Shown piece after piece: positions 24,174-34,930 of a DNA stretch of 64,000 nt. The DNA is from Terfezia claveryi (lineage: Eukaryota > Ascomycota > Pezizomycetes > Pezizales > Pezizaceae), in NCBI GenBank assembly GCA_015179025.1, contig WHUX01000192.1:37333-101332 (forward strand), in the 5' to 3' direction. Within the stretch, counting starts at the first letter, position 1; every line of letters starts with the position of its first letter. The notes under the pieces are model-generated. The model was not told the origin of the DNA and made no database searches. It saw nothing but the letters and a program-made list of their open reading frames with translations. Both the position numbers and the translations under genes were made by a program.

Positions 24174-27100
24174 CCTGCCCAGGGTCATTTATCTTTGTCT
24201 GCGTTTTCTTTGCCCGCACCTATGTCTGTTGATGAATCTCGCTTGTTTGGCGAGCATTTTGTAGTACCAATAACTGTTAAATTCAATGGTAAAACAGTGG
24301 TAACATCAGCTCTCATAGATTGTGGTGCTTCGGGAATTGCATTCATTGATCAGACCTTCGTCAGTAAAAATTCCATACCAACCTCCAAGTTAAAGACCCC
24401 CCGTCTTCTCGACGTCATTGATGGCCGCCCCATCTCTTCTGGGGCTATTACCGACCTCGCATGTCTGCCCAGTGCCATTGGAGACCATTCGGAGGACCTC
24501 CCAATGTTCGTGACAAAGCTCAAATACCCGATTGTACTCGGAATCCCGTGGCTGAGAATGCATGATGTATCAGTCAGCTTCGGCTCTTATACCCTGCAGT
24601 TCAACAGCCAGTATTGCAAAAAGCACTGCGGGAATCCGAGGGCTACCGTTACTGGGCTGTGTGCCTTGCCACCCCCGATAATGCACCCGATCCAGGTGGC
24701 ACACCCGTCCGCGCACATCGATGCCAATTCCCCTGTTCCCCCTGTCCCCCCGTGCCCCCTGTCCCTCCCGCGTCTCCTGGCTCTCCTGGTCCCCCAAAGT
24801 CCCTCAACATTAGCTTTATCGGGGCAGGGGCTTTCGCTTACCTCACCAGGAGGCACAAGCTGAAGGCTCATGCTCTGTCCATACATGAGGTAAATCTGGA
24901 GATTGGTAAGACCCGGTCGAAGGAGGAGTGGAAGTCCATGGTCCCGGACGAATACCACGAATTCATCGACCTGTTCTCGGAAAAGGCCGCAGAAAAACTC
25001 GCACCCCACCGGCCATATGACCACACGATTCCGCTGATAGAGGGTAAAACCCCTCCCTATGGGCCCCTCTACGGAATGTCCCGGTTGGAGCTGGAAGCTT
25101 TGAAGAAATACTTGGAGGAAAACCTCAACAAGAGCTTCATTCGCCACAGCTCCTCACCAGTGGGTGCCCCAGTGCTTTTCGTGAAGAAATCGGACGGCTC
25201 TCTCCGGTTGTGTGTCGATTACCGGGGCCTAAACGAGATAACGGTCAAAAACAGGTACCCCCTACCCCTAATCCAGGAGACATTAGCCAGGCTTTCCAAG
25301 GCAAAATGGTTCACCAAATTGGACTTGAGAGGGGCGTACAACCTGGTACGGATCGCTGAGGGGAGGAGTGGAAAACTGCCTTCCGGACACGTTACGGCCA
25401 CTTCGAGTACAATGTCATGCCCTTCGGCTTGACCAATGCCCCGGCCTCTTTCCAACACTTTATTAAGACACTCTGCGAGACTTCCTGGACGTGTTCTGCA
25501 CGGCTTACCTCGACGATATCTTGATCTATTCAGATACTCTGGCAGAGCACAAAATCCATGTCAGGCAAGTCTTGGAGAAGCTGGAGCAGGCTGGGCTGTA
25601 CCTTAAGCCTGAAAAATGCGAATTCCACGTCCAAGAGGTGAAGTACCTGGGCTTGATCATAACACGGAAGGTATTAGGATGGACCCGCCAAAGTTGCTGC
25701 AATCCAAGAGTGGGAAACCCAGCCAATTTGAAGGATGTGCAGGCCTTCCTAGGATTTGCCAACTTCTACCGCCGATTTATCCTGGGATACTCAAGAATCG
25801 CGGCACCCCTGACGGCCTTGACGAAAACGAAGGTAGAAGCTGGCTCACACCTAACAAAAAGGGCCTTCCACTGGAATCCAGAAGCCCAATCCGCCTTCCA
25901 GAACCTCAAGGAAGCCTTCTGCTCAGCCCCAATCCTGGCCCATTTTGACTCTGATAGCGAGTGCATCGTGGAAACGGACGCCTCCGACTATGTCTCCGCC
26001 GGAATCCTGTCCCAGTATGTCGATGGAGTCCTCCACCCAGTGGCCTATTTCTCCAAAAAGCACTCCCCGGCGGAGTGTAATTACGAAATCTATGATAAGG
26101 AGTTAATGGCCATTGTGTGAGCATTCGAGGAATGGAGACCACACCTGGAATCGGCAAAGGGGGTTATCGAGGTCCTCTCTGACCATAAGAACCTAGAGTA
26201 CTTCACAACCACCAAATTGCTAAATCGCCGACAGGCTAGGTGGTCGGAATTCCTCTCTCGGTTTAACTTCAAGATAAGGTATCGGCCGGGAAAGGCTGGG
26301 GGTAAGCCGGATGCACTGACCAGGAGATCAGGAGATCTCCCTAAAGGGGGGGATGAAAGGCTGAAGTACCAGAATCAGGTGGTACTGAAACCCGAAAATC
26401 TCGACCTGGTGGCCAATACCCTTGCGGAAGCTGAAGCTGAGGCTGAGGCTGATGTGGAAGCTGAGGCTGACCTCCGACAACTAGTGAGACAGGCATATGA
26501 GGACGACCCCCTGGCAAGGAAATTATCACCGCAGTGGATTCTGGCCAGCGCCGCACCCCAAGATCTCCCTAGCTGAGTGTACCGTCCAGGAAGGCCTCCT
26601 CTACCACCTCGAACGGCTGTATGTGCCGGAAGGAGAGCTGCGCCTTCGATTGATCAAGGAACACCATGACAGCCTGGTTGCAGGTCACCCTGGAGTGGCC
26701 AAAACGTTAGAGCTTCTGGCCAGGGAATACACATGGATTGACCAACGGAAGGACGTGGAGTGGTACGTATGGAACTGCCACATTTGCAAGCATGCTAAGC
26801 CTGTCCGCCATGCCCCGTATGGGACCCTGAAACCTCTGGATATCCCTGATCGGCCGTGGCTGCACCTGACTATGGACTTCGTGACAGGGTTGCCAGAAGA
26901 TTCGGGGTTAATGCCATCTTGATGGTGGTAGATCGGTTGACGAAAATGAGGCATGTTATACCTTGCCGGGACACCTGCTCCGCCCCAGAGTTAGCCAACC
27001 TCTACCTCAACAATGTATTCCGATACCATGGCCTTCCTGAGTCGATCGTATCCGACCGTGGCCCTCAGTTTACCTCAGAATTCTGGCAAGCCTTCTGCGA

Positions 27101-27916
27101 ACTTCTGGGGATCAAAGTACGCCTGTCAACGGCATATCACCCCCAGACGGACGGCCAATCGGAGGGATGAACGCCATTATGGAGCAATATCTACGGGCCT
27201 TTGTCAATTACCAGCAGGATAACTGGGTTTCGTTGCTGGCCACCTGCGAATTCGCCGCGAACAACCAGTTCTCGGAATCCTCCAAAACCTCCCCTTTCCT
27301 GGCTAATTATGGTTGGCACCCCCGGTTCGTGGATGCCCTGGCGCCCCTGCAAAAGCCCACCCCCAGCTAAGGAGTTCGCGTTGGAATCGCTGAACTCCAC
27401 CATACCCTGAAAGCTGAGCTGGATATGTGCAAGCCCGGCAAGCTGAGTATGCCAATGGATCACGGTTGCCAGCCCCCAGATATCAGCCAGGAGACAAGGT
27501 GTGGCTCTCCAGCAGGCACTTCCGAACGGAACGGCCATCTCGCAAGCTGGATCACAAGTTCCTAGGCCCTATGAGGTGTTAGCAGCTGTGGGCACTCATG
27601 CTTATCGGCTGAGGTTTCCCAAGGATATCAAGCGCCATCCGGTCGTTCATGTCTCGGAGATCGAGCCAGCCGCCGACAATCCCCTTCCCGAGCAAAAGCA
27701 CCCCCCACCTCCTCCAGTGGTGATCGCAGGTAAAGAGGAGTGGGAGGTTGAGGAGGTACTGGACTCAAGGAAACGCTATGGACGAGTTCAGTATAAGGTC
27801 AAGTGGTTAGGGATGAGGAGACTACCTGGCAACCTGCGGAGAACTTGGAGAATGCGCAGGATTTGGTCACCCTGTTCCACCAACGATACTCGAGGAAGCC
27901 TCGCCCAGTTGAATGA
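24150..27916 (+). pseudogene. Gypsy-2 pol: protease to chromodomain, multiple frameshifts
   Basis: Protease with DCGASG (about 24322), RT with [10 protein letters not shown] (about 25508), RNase H with [12 protein letters not shown] (about 25970), EAEAEAEAD linker (26427-26470), H2C2 and integrase ([27 protein letters not shown]; 26600-27180), chromodomain KEEWEVEEVLDSRKRYGR (about 27735-27830), end RKPRPVE at 27916. Frame breaks, mostly 1-2 base indels, occur near 24740, 25360, 25465, 25670, 26525, 26910, 27165, 27360 and 27810, and a TGA replaces Arg at 26118-26120. Inactive, although domain sequences are well kept. Confidence 0.87.
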
Positions 27917-28054
27917 TGTCAGACCTTTTGCATTCTTGTTGTTGTTTGGAGTTGGGGTTCTTGTTTCTACCATTGTTGTTGTCTTCTGTGTTGATTTTGC
28001 CGTTATCGTGCCAGGCCTCCTAGTCGCTGGAGCTCCAGCCTAAAGGGGGGATAG

Positions 28055-28565
28055 TGTAACAACCGTGTTCAGTTGTCATCACCTGCGATCGCAGGTACGG
28101 GTCATTGCCATTGTTGTCTTTGTCTTTGTCATCACCTGCGATGCAGGTGATGGTTATGTTATCGTTACCTTTTCCTTGGCTTCCGAGATAGGGAAGCTTA
28201 TTCCCCCATTGCCCTGACTGAGTTATGTATATATAGAGCCTGTCCCTCGTACTGTCATTGGATCCCCATCCAACGTCTTGTATATCCAATACAGGGCCTT
28301 GCTTCTCTCCACGTTGGTGCATCTCCCTTGTGCACCTCCTTGTCTCGCCTCAACTCTGCAGCCCTGCTGCCCACCTTGATACACGCGGCAACTGCTTCCG
28401 CGTGTCTCGTATCCCCTGCCCTCTGCCCCTCTTGTCTCTTGCCCTTGCCTCCCGTCTCAGCCTCCCCCTAGTCACACATGTAGCGTTCCTACGTGTGTGT
28501 TATCCTAGCCTTGCCCTTGCCCTGGCATACCCCTTGGTCGCCTTGCCCCCAGAGCCGTCATTACA
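28055..28565 (+). repeat. Gypsy-2 3' LTR
   Basis: 511 bp; small deletions separate it from the 5' LTR (for example in both copies of the CACCTGCGATCGCAGGTG palindrome). The purine tract TAAAGGGGGGATAG precedes it at 28041-28054. Confidence 0.92.
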
Positions 28566-28570
28566 TAAGG

Positions 28571-29640
28571 CTACTCTTTTGCCTGTTCCCCAACTTCTAG
28601 TCCCTTATTTATAGTTTCCATAACCATTTCAGCAGCTTGTAGAGTATGTTTTTGTATGTGTGGGCAAGTTCTAACCCCATATCCTATGCCTCCATAATTG
28701 AAGCACCTTCCTTCAGTCATTCTCTTTACTTTTTCCTCCAGAGATATCTTTTTCCTTCCTACAGACAAATCTATGGGCCTATGGTGGGTACCTATGGCTG
28801 TAGAGGTAGAAGGAGTTTAGACTGTTTGGAGTTTAACTAGAGTAGGAGTGGTAGGGCATAATATCATTTGGGGCGTTGGTCCAACATAATTATGTATTTA
28901 GGTTTGTAGCATACGATGACAAGTATCTAGTCTTTAGCAGACCTCCACATACTCGTTAAACTCCGTAGGCTCAGGATATATGGTGAGAAGATCTTATTAT
29001 AGTTGGTAGGAAAGTCCGCGCTTTAGAGCTACTAACTTAGTTGTATTATCCCAACTCGTCTCACCTGCATATTATTGAAATTCAGCAAAATAAGCAGGGA
29101 ACTCTCTGGCTCCTTGAATCATTGTTTGTAGTTTGTACTCTTCATTGGCTACTCAATTTGGATCGCTGAATACATTTTAGAGAATAGTAATAAGTGCTGC
29201 TAGGTTGGTCAAGTTCACCATATTGTTTTCAATGTAAAGAGTAACCTAATCTAGGGCATCTTCAGCTAAGGAATTTACTGCTAGTCAAAGTTTTGCTTGT
29301 TCATCACTATAAGTAGCAGCCTTTAGCCATAGTTGGGTAAGGAAAGGACGCAGCTTATTTCGGTCTTTTCCAGAGAATTTTTCTGGGTTGGGTATCTTTT
29401 CTGAACGACCCCCTCCTTCTCCTAGTTGTAACCGAGCCAAAGCCGCATTGATAGCCCTCATGTCTTCCAACTGCATTTGAAGCTCATGAATCACTGTCTC
29501 TTGAGTAGTTACTTCATCTCGTAACTCTTGAGTAGCTGTGCGTAAGGTTGTGTCTTCTTGTTGCCATGCCGTAAGTTGATTCATTAAGTTCGTTACTTGG
29601 GTTCGTAATCTTACGACATCTTCATCAGAAAGATTTCAGC
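28571..29640 (-). pseudogene. Element O gag, capsid and zinc-knuckle part
   Basis: Minus strand from 29640: NLSDEDVVRLRTQVTNLM, a coiled-coil stretch (TAWQQEDTTLRTATQEL..), then capsid (KIPNPEKFSGKDRNKLRPFL..) and the knuckle CFNYGGIGYGVRTC, where the second Cys and the His have become Tyr. Each change is one G-to-A step, as RIP would give. Several stops lie between. Continues upstream at 31613-31786 beyond an insertion and downstream at 22402 beyond gypsy-2. Confidence 0.78.
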
Positions 29641-29663
29641 TTGCGTTGTGTGCATGGCGTGCA

Positions 29664-29752
29664 CACAACGCCAATTTGCAAAACTCCGCGTTACAACGCC
29701 AATTTGCAAAACTCCGCGTTACAACGCCAATTTGCAAAACTCCGCGTTACAA
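29664..29752. repeat. 28-bp tandem repeat, 3 copies
   Basis: Unit ACAACGCCAATTTGCAAAAC + TCCGCGTT repeated three times with almost no change, at the left end of the ~2-kb insertion. Confidence 0.85.
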
Positions 29753-30147
29753 CAAGATCTCTCTCATATAACGCACTTCCTACAACGCTGATACTTACAA
29801 TTCAATCTCGTCTCGCACTCTTACAATATGCAATCGGACGTTGTGTCCCCAATTCCTAACGTCTTCCTCTTCACATATCCGCTTCCAACACTCTTTCACC
29901 CAACTCAACATTATGATTGCGAGCCTATTACATGTGACCTTCAGAAGGCAGACTAGTCCCTCCTCACGTTGTGATTGCAAACTCATTACCTGTAACCATC
30001 TGAAGGCACAATACCCCCTCCAAACTGTTGTCATTGACACTGCACTTTTTTACTCTCGCACCTGCATTTTATGCATTTCCAAAAATATCTTGATTCTCAT
30101 GATAATATCTAAATCTAGCTAAATAAACAACTATGATCGCACCCCTA

Positions 30148-30800
30148 AAATCACCGTACAAATAGCCCATATATCCGACCGTGCAAATAGCCCTAGAAAT
30201 CAACGTGCAAATAGCCCATATACTCGCGTGCAAATAGCCCTAGAAACCAGCGTGCAAATAGCTCATATATAATAGCCCTGGAAGTCAGCGTCTAAATAGC
30301 CCTAGAAATCAGCGTGCAAATAGCCCATGTATCCGACCGTGCAAATCAGCCTGGAATCCACTGTCCAAATCAGCCTGGAATCCACCGTCCAAATCAGCCT
30401 GGAATCCACCGCCCAAATCAGCCTAGAATCGAGCGAGCAAATCAGCCTGGAATCGCGCGAGCAAATCAGCCTAGAAGAGCGAGCAAATCAGCCGGGAATC
30501 AAGAGAGCAAATCAGCCTAGAATTGAGCGAGCAAATCAGCTTGGAATCGAGCGAGCAAATCAGCCGAGAATCGAGCGAGCAAATCAGCCTAGAATTGAGC
30601 GAGCAAATCAGCCGGGAATCGAGCGAGCAAATCAGCCGGGAATCGAGCGATCAAATCAGCCGGCAATCGAGCAAGCAAATCAGCCTAGAATCGAGCGAGC
30701 AAATCAGCTAGGAATCGAGCGAGCAAATCAGGCTGGAATTGAGCGAGCAAATCAGCCTAGAATTCAGCGCGCAAATGAGCAAGAAAATGAGCGAGAAAAT
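30148..30800. repeat. 24-bp minisatellite (GAGCAAATCAGCCTAGAATC type)
   Basis: About 25 units. The left third is a variant GTGCAAATAGCCCTAGAAATCAGC with some 25-bp units; the rest is GAGCAAATCAGCC(T/G)(A/G)GAATCGAGC. Because the period is a multiple of three, several frames stay open (one reads RANQPRIE repeated); these are by-products, not evidence for a protein. Confidence 0.88.
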
Positions 30801-30954
30801 GAGCGAGCACAAAACCTCCGTACAGTGGTGCCAATAAGCAGAGAAATCAGTGTATACTGAAGGACAGGAAAAAAACTCTAAGTCCCAGGCGGCCACACTT
30901 TTGAAGTAGGGTACCCACGAGCCCCCTATTCTCGCGAGCCCCCTAATGTCCAAT

Positions 30955-31045
30955 CCAGTTCCTGCGGTCTCAGAACCAGTTCCTGCTGTCTCAAAACCAG
31001 TTCCTGCGGTCTCAGAACCAGTTCCTGCTGTCTGAGGACCAGCCC
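30955..31045. repeat. 21-bp tandem repeat, 4 copies
   Basis: CCAGTTCCTGCGGTCTCAGAA and the alternate CCAGTTCCTGCTGTCTCAAAA alternate strictly (two-unit higher-order period of 42), followed by a fading unit. Confidence 0.85.
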
Positions 31046-31169
31046 CCACTGTCTAACAATCAGCTCATAGCTGGTGTTGGAATAATCCCTGAGGTGTCGG
31101 GCTTGAGCTCCTTCAGGCATGGGCACTACCTAGTACGGTGGAGGAAATAGCTGTATATGGTAAACATGA

Positions 31170-31340
31170 ACATAGACTGGATTCAGTCAGTAATAGACTG
31201 GATTCAGTCGGTGATAGACTAGATTCGGTCGGTAATAGACTGGATTTGGTTGGTAATGACTGGATTGTAGTGCTCCAATAGGATTGTAGTGGTCCGATAG
31301 GATTGTAGTGGTCTGATAGAATTGTAGTAGTTCTGGTTGA
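31170..31340. repeat. Two adjacent short tandem repeats
   Basis: ATAGACTGGATTCAGTCGGTA (about 21 bp, 4-5 copies) is followed by GGATTGTAGTGGTCCGATA (19 bp, about 4 copies). Confidence 0.8.
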
Positions 31341-31612
31341 TGAGGTATTAGTAGTACATAGCTAAAGGGTCAGGAATACTTAAGAGTGTGGACAACGGAC
31401 ATGATGTGCAGAGAGAACTTATTAGGAACAAATTGCATGAAAGAGTGGCGTTGGGAACGACGTTGAGCCAACTTATTAAGAAAAATGAGAATGTGCAGGC
31501 AATATAGTTGGTAACACACATAAGGAGGATCTGCACAGCTAAGCATTAGCAATGCAGACAACGTCTAAAAGACAAATTGACGTTGTAATGCTTGTGGGCG
31601 CATTGTAAGGTA

Positions 31613-31786
31613 AGAAAATTTTTGCTGATGTTGTCATTGGTCTGGTAGCCCTAGTAGCTGCTCTAGTAGAGTAATAGTTTCATTGAGTATTCCGGTGTAG
31701 TTCTGGTTTGCTGAGTTCAATGCAGTTTGCTAACGAGGAACTAGGTCGACAATAGCAGCTAACAATTCAACAACGGGCTGAGTCAT
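31613..31786 (-). pseudogene. Element O gag N-terminus
   Basis: ATG at 31786, reading MTQPVVELLAAIVDLVP, stop, then QTALNSANQNYTGILN..TITLLEQLLG and a second stop. It lies about 50 bases inside the 5' LTR, as in the other gypsy elements, and its frame is continued at 29640. Confidence 0.65.
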
Positions 31787-31823
31787 TGTTTATAGCTAGA
31801 GGTTGCACTCAGTAGAGTGTATT

Positions 31824-32022
31824 GACACAATATAGTATAATGGTGTAAGTTGTTGGCTGTGGCTATAACTAAAGACGTGACTCCAAGAAGCATATGAAGA
31901 TGGGACTATAACTGTAGATTGAAGTATCAAGACAAAAGGCAGAGTCTGTATTATCAAAGTTATAAAACAAGACATTGCGTGAAGAACAAGAACAAGAAAC
32001 GACAACTACAGCTTCCTATATA
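31824..32022 (-). promoter_or_regulatory. Element O LTR promoter and decayed self-priming pair
   Basis: TATATA at 32022-32017; ACGCAATGT (31980-31972) 42 nt on. Two bases after the LTR end, the primer site reads ATATTGTGT (31833-31825), which matches the expected ACATTGCGT except for two C-to-T changes. Same layout as gypsy-1 to 4 with a different word. Confidence 0.5.
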
Positions 32023-32335
32023 CACGATTGCTATGGCCAAAGGAGTAGTGTCTGGCTAACTTGATATCATTTGCGATTACAGGTGATACTCTGCAATCTA
32101 CCTCTCTAATCTCTTCTAGTATTAAGATACTCGCTTAGTAGTGCCAACTCAGCTAGGAAGGCTTGCTGTCAGCTAATACTCAAACAAGTCTGTTCGAGTG
32201 TCAAATACTATACTGATACTAGAACAAGCTTGTTCGGGTGTCAAATACCTTACAAGTAAATTCAAATACTGCACTGATACTCAAACAAGCCTGTTCAGGT
32301 ATTAAATACCTCACAAGTAAATTAACACTATGATA
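31836..32335 (-). repeat. Element O 5' LTR (500 bp)
   Basis: Same length as 11737-12236. Terminal bases are changed from TGTAAC/TGACA to TATAAT/TGATA, all transitions. Confidence 0.87.
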
Positions 32336-32727
32336 GATATGAAGAGGCAAGGTAAGATGATAGTAAGAGGTATATAAGAAAGATACACCTTCATAGAGAG
32401 AAACAAGGTCCTATATTAGATATATTAAATATTAGATAGGAATCTAATAATAGTATGAGAGATAGAAGCTATATATATATAATTCTGGGTTAAAGCAATA
32501 GAAGGAATAAGCTTCTTAAGATTTCTATCTTGAGAGCCAAGTAGGATAGCAATAACCCATTACCTGTATTACAAGTAATACCTAAAGTAATAACATAGAG
32601 ATAACTAATAAATAACAATATAATACTTGTACAGGATACTGTCTAAGTATTTAATAGAACTTAGGTAATAGCTTATTATCTATAATTGTAGGTAATGATA
32701 AAGATAATTAAGTATACTATTATAATA
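32336..32727 (-). repeat. RIP-decayed gypsy LTR, right part
   Basis: Continues the LTR broken at 11736. It retains AAGGTCCTATATTAGATATA, AGCTATATATATATA, GGAATAAGCTTC and a decayed ATTACCTG..AAGTAAT palindrome like gypsy-2. It ends where CTATCTCTACTTTAG replaces the purine-tract complement CTATCCCCCCTTTAG. Confidence 0.65.
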
Positions 32728-33697
32728 CTATCTCTACTTTAGAGTAGAGCTATAGTAATAAGAGGCTTAGATATAATAACTAGCAAAATTAATACAGAAA
32801 AATGATAATAAGAACAAGAATAAGAACTTCAACTCTAAACAATAATAAAAACAACAAAAATGAGAGTTGGGTAAACTCTGCCTTATAACTCTAAAACAGT
32901 ATTGTATTATTTAACTAAATAAGGCTTCTTTAAGTATTATTAGTAGAACAGGGTGACTAAGTTCCATGCATTTTCTAAGTCTTCCATAGGTTACTAGATA
33001 GCCTCCTTGTCTACTAACTACTTGACCTTATACTAAACTTACCTATAGTCCTTCTTAAGATCTAATACCTCTTTAGCCTCCTACTCTTCTTTACCTGCAA
33101 TCATAACAAGGGGAGGTAGAGGGTAGTTTTGTCTTAAAAGAGGGTAACTAGCAGCAGGTTCAATTTCTGAGATATGAACAATAGTGTATTACTTGATATC
33201 TCTAGAAAACCTCAACCGATAAGTATAAATGCTTATAGCTACCAACATCTTAAATGGGCCTAAGAACTTAAGGTCAAGCTTATAGAATGGCTATTCTAGA
33301 TGGAAGTGCTAGCTGAAAAGCCACATCTTGTCTCTAGGGTAATATTTTGGGGCTAGTAATTATAATTCATTAGTATATTTGGCTTGCTTAACTGGGGTAT
33401 ATCTTAACTTAGTTTTTAAGATATAATAAAGTTCAGCAATCCTATCTACAAACTCCTTAGTTAGGGGATAGACTTTCTATAGTAGTATTAAGACATCTAT
33501 AAACTACTAGTATAAACTATAATTGCCTAGGAAAGGAGAGGTTTTCAAGGATTCTGAGAACTAGTTGTTGGTAGTAAATTCGTAGATTGCTAGTAATAAA
33601 ACCTAGTTGTTCTACTGATAGTTGACTTAAACCTATAGGTACTGTTCTATAATAGTATTCATTTGCTTAGATTGGCTATCTATTTGAGAGTAGTATA
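32728..33697 (-). pseudogene. RIP-decayed gypsy pol end: chromodomain and integrase C-terminus
   Basis: Aligns base by base with the end of gypsy-1/3 pol (32935-33690), but CAG/CCAG words have become TAG/CTAG and TGG has become TAG/TTA. For example GTTGCCAGGTCGTC appears as GTTACTAGATAGCC. That is the CpA-to-TpA signature on both strands. It breaks off in the integrase (PQTDGQS region) where another LTR begins. Confidence 0.7.
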
Positions 33698-34112
33698 TAT
33701 AATATAGGCTTTAGGAATAAGGCAACTAAGAGGTATACTGGAGTAAAGACAGAGCTAGAGTAACACACATATAGGAGAACTATATGTATAACTAGGGGAA
33801 GGCTGGGTGAGAGGATAAGGGCAAAAGGTAAAAGATATATAAAAGCAGTTGCTGTATATGTCGGAAGGAGACAGATAGGCTATAGAGTTATTTATGAGCC
33901 TAGAGTAGTATGTGTATAGAGAAGGTACACTAGCATAGGGGAAAGTAAAATCCTATATTAGGTATATAAAATATTGGATAGGGATCTAATGATAGTATAA
34001 GAGACAGGGAATATATATATATATGATTCTAGGCTAAGGCAATTAGAAGGAATAAGCTTCCTGAGATCTCTATCTTGTAAGCTAAGTAAGATAATAATAA
34101 CCTATTACCTAT
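33698..34112 (-). repeat. Second RIP-decayed gypsy LTR, truncated
   Basis: TATAATATAGGCTTTAGGAATAAGGCAAC matches the gypsy-1 LTR start (TGTAACGTGGGCTCTGGGAACAAGG) with transitions. It runs through the TATA region to TTACCTATATTA and then stops matching. It is inserted in the integrase relic to its left. 34113-34197 holds nothing recognisable. Confidence 0.6.
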
Positions 34113-34197
34113 ATTATCACCAACTACATTATTTGCATCATGTATATTAGACATACCAGATACTATATAGTAAAACTTAATATTATAATAAAGAGGT

Positions 34198-34852
34198 TGT
34201 TGAAAAAAATCATTTCCTTTCAATATAGTTAAGTATCTCCATACAATACATCATTCTTTCTTACGATTACTTTCATATTATACTGATACTCAATATGGAC
34301 ACTTGCTACCCAATTAAGTATCTCTGTATTATTTCTTTCATATATGTTTATATGTCATTCACATGTTCTTATTATCTTTGTTTACCTTCCTAACTTAGTA
34401 TCTATTACTATTGCATAATGCTACTTTAGTACTTAAGATTACTGCTTACTTAATTCAATTGTTATGAGTCAACGATCACCTCTTTTATGACTTTCTGTTA
34501 TATTCATTGACTCATATTACTGTTTCAGTCGTACACTTCTATGTATTTCTTCATTCACATATACACGATATACTATTTTTAGATTATATAACTTAGACTT
34601 TCTTACTAGATTTTTACTTTCAACTTATACTATTATATATGAGTTCCTTACTCCTATATCTAGTTCTATACACTTCTCGATTAAACTTAATAGAGTCTCT
34701 ACTCTCAATATAGTTCTATTATCTGCTCTCTTGTACTTCTACTTGCTTGCACTTCTACTTACTCACACTCTTGGCTTAATAGTACTACTCTCTACCACTA
34801 CCACCTCCATAATTACTACCATAATACCTCTGCTTATAGTAACCTTTCAATA
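34198..34852 (+). repeat. Copia 5' LTR
   Basis: Pairs with 47055-47704. It is AT- and pyrimidine-rich. The internal region starts GGTTTTGAGGTC, the probable primer site; I could not assign it to a tRNA. Confidence 0.83.
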
Positions 34853-34930
34853 GGTTTTGAGGTCAAAATAGCTCAAGACAACTCAATAACTTTCTTGCAT
34901 TTACTTTCCCTCATATATATATCTATACAA

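Larger units (their letters stand above)
22408..28565 (+). mobile_element. Gypsy-2: full-length chromodomain Ty3/gypsy element, opposite orientation
   Basis: LTRs 22408-22925 (518 bp) and 28055-28565 (511 bp) are flanked by the perfect duplication TAAGG (22403-22407, 28566-28570). All domains are present in order. It differs from the other copies by carrying many single-base indels rather than RIP-type transitions. It interrupts element O between the gag zinc knuckle and protease. Confidence 0.95.
29641..31612. mobile_element. ~2-kb repeat-rich insertion in element O gag, subterminal inverted repeats
   Basis: The gag frame is broken between QHQQKFS (about 31613) and NLSDEDVV (29640); the intervening DNA is not gag-like. 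The left end has the hairpin GCGTTGTGTGC/GCACACAACGC and repeats of TTACAACGCCAATTTGC; the right end, inverted, reads TTACAACGTCAATTTGT. These would be subterminal inverted repeats. No target duplication could be fixed and no transposase frame is present. The exact borders are uncertain by about 20 bases. Confidence 0.5.
11737..32335 (-). mobile_element. Element O: chromodomain Ty3/gypsy retrotransposon, RIP-decayed, interrupted by three insertions
   Basis: Two 500-bp LTRs (11737-12236 and 31836-32335) bound it, with target duplication GACAT/GATAT. Minus-strand order from the right: LTR, primer site, gag (31786 down to 28571), protease, RT, RNase H, integrase, chromodomain, purine tract, LTR. 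Inserted in it are a roughly 2-kb repeat-rich block (29641-31612), gypsy-2 (22408-28565) and gypsy-1 (15504-21800). Without these the element is about 6.2 kb. Both LTRs differ mainly by transitions and the coding region has many stops, so the element is inactive. Confidence 0.88.

Noticed and set aside
30327..30860. 177-codon open frame in the 24-bp minisatellite as a repeat protein or as a CRISPR-like array
   Set aside because: Units are contiguous with no unique spacers, the frame stays open only because 24 is divisible by three, and several frames are open on both strands.
31370..31561. Short minus-strand frames of about 60 codons within the ~2-kb insertion
   Set aside because: Chance length in AT-rich DNA, no domain and no support from position.
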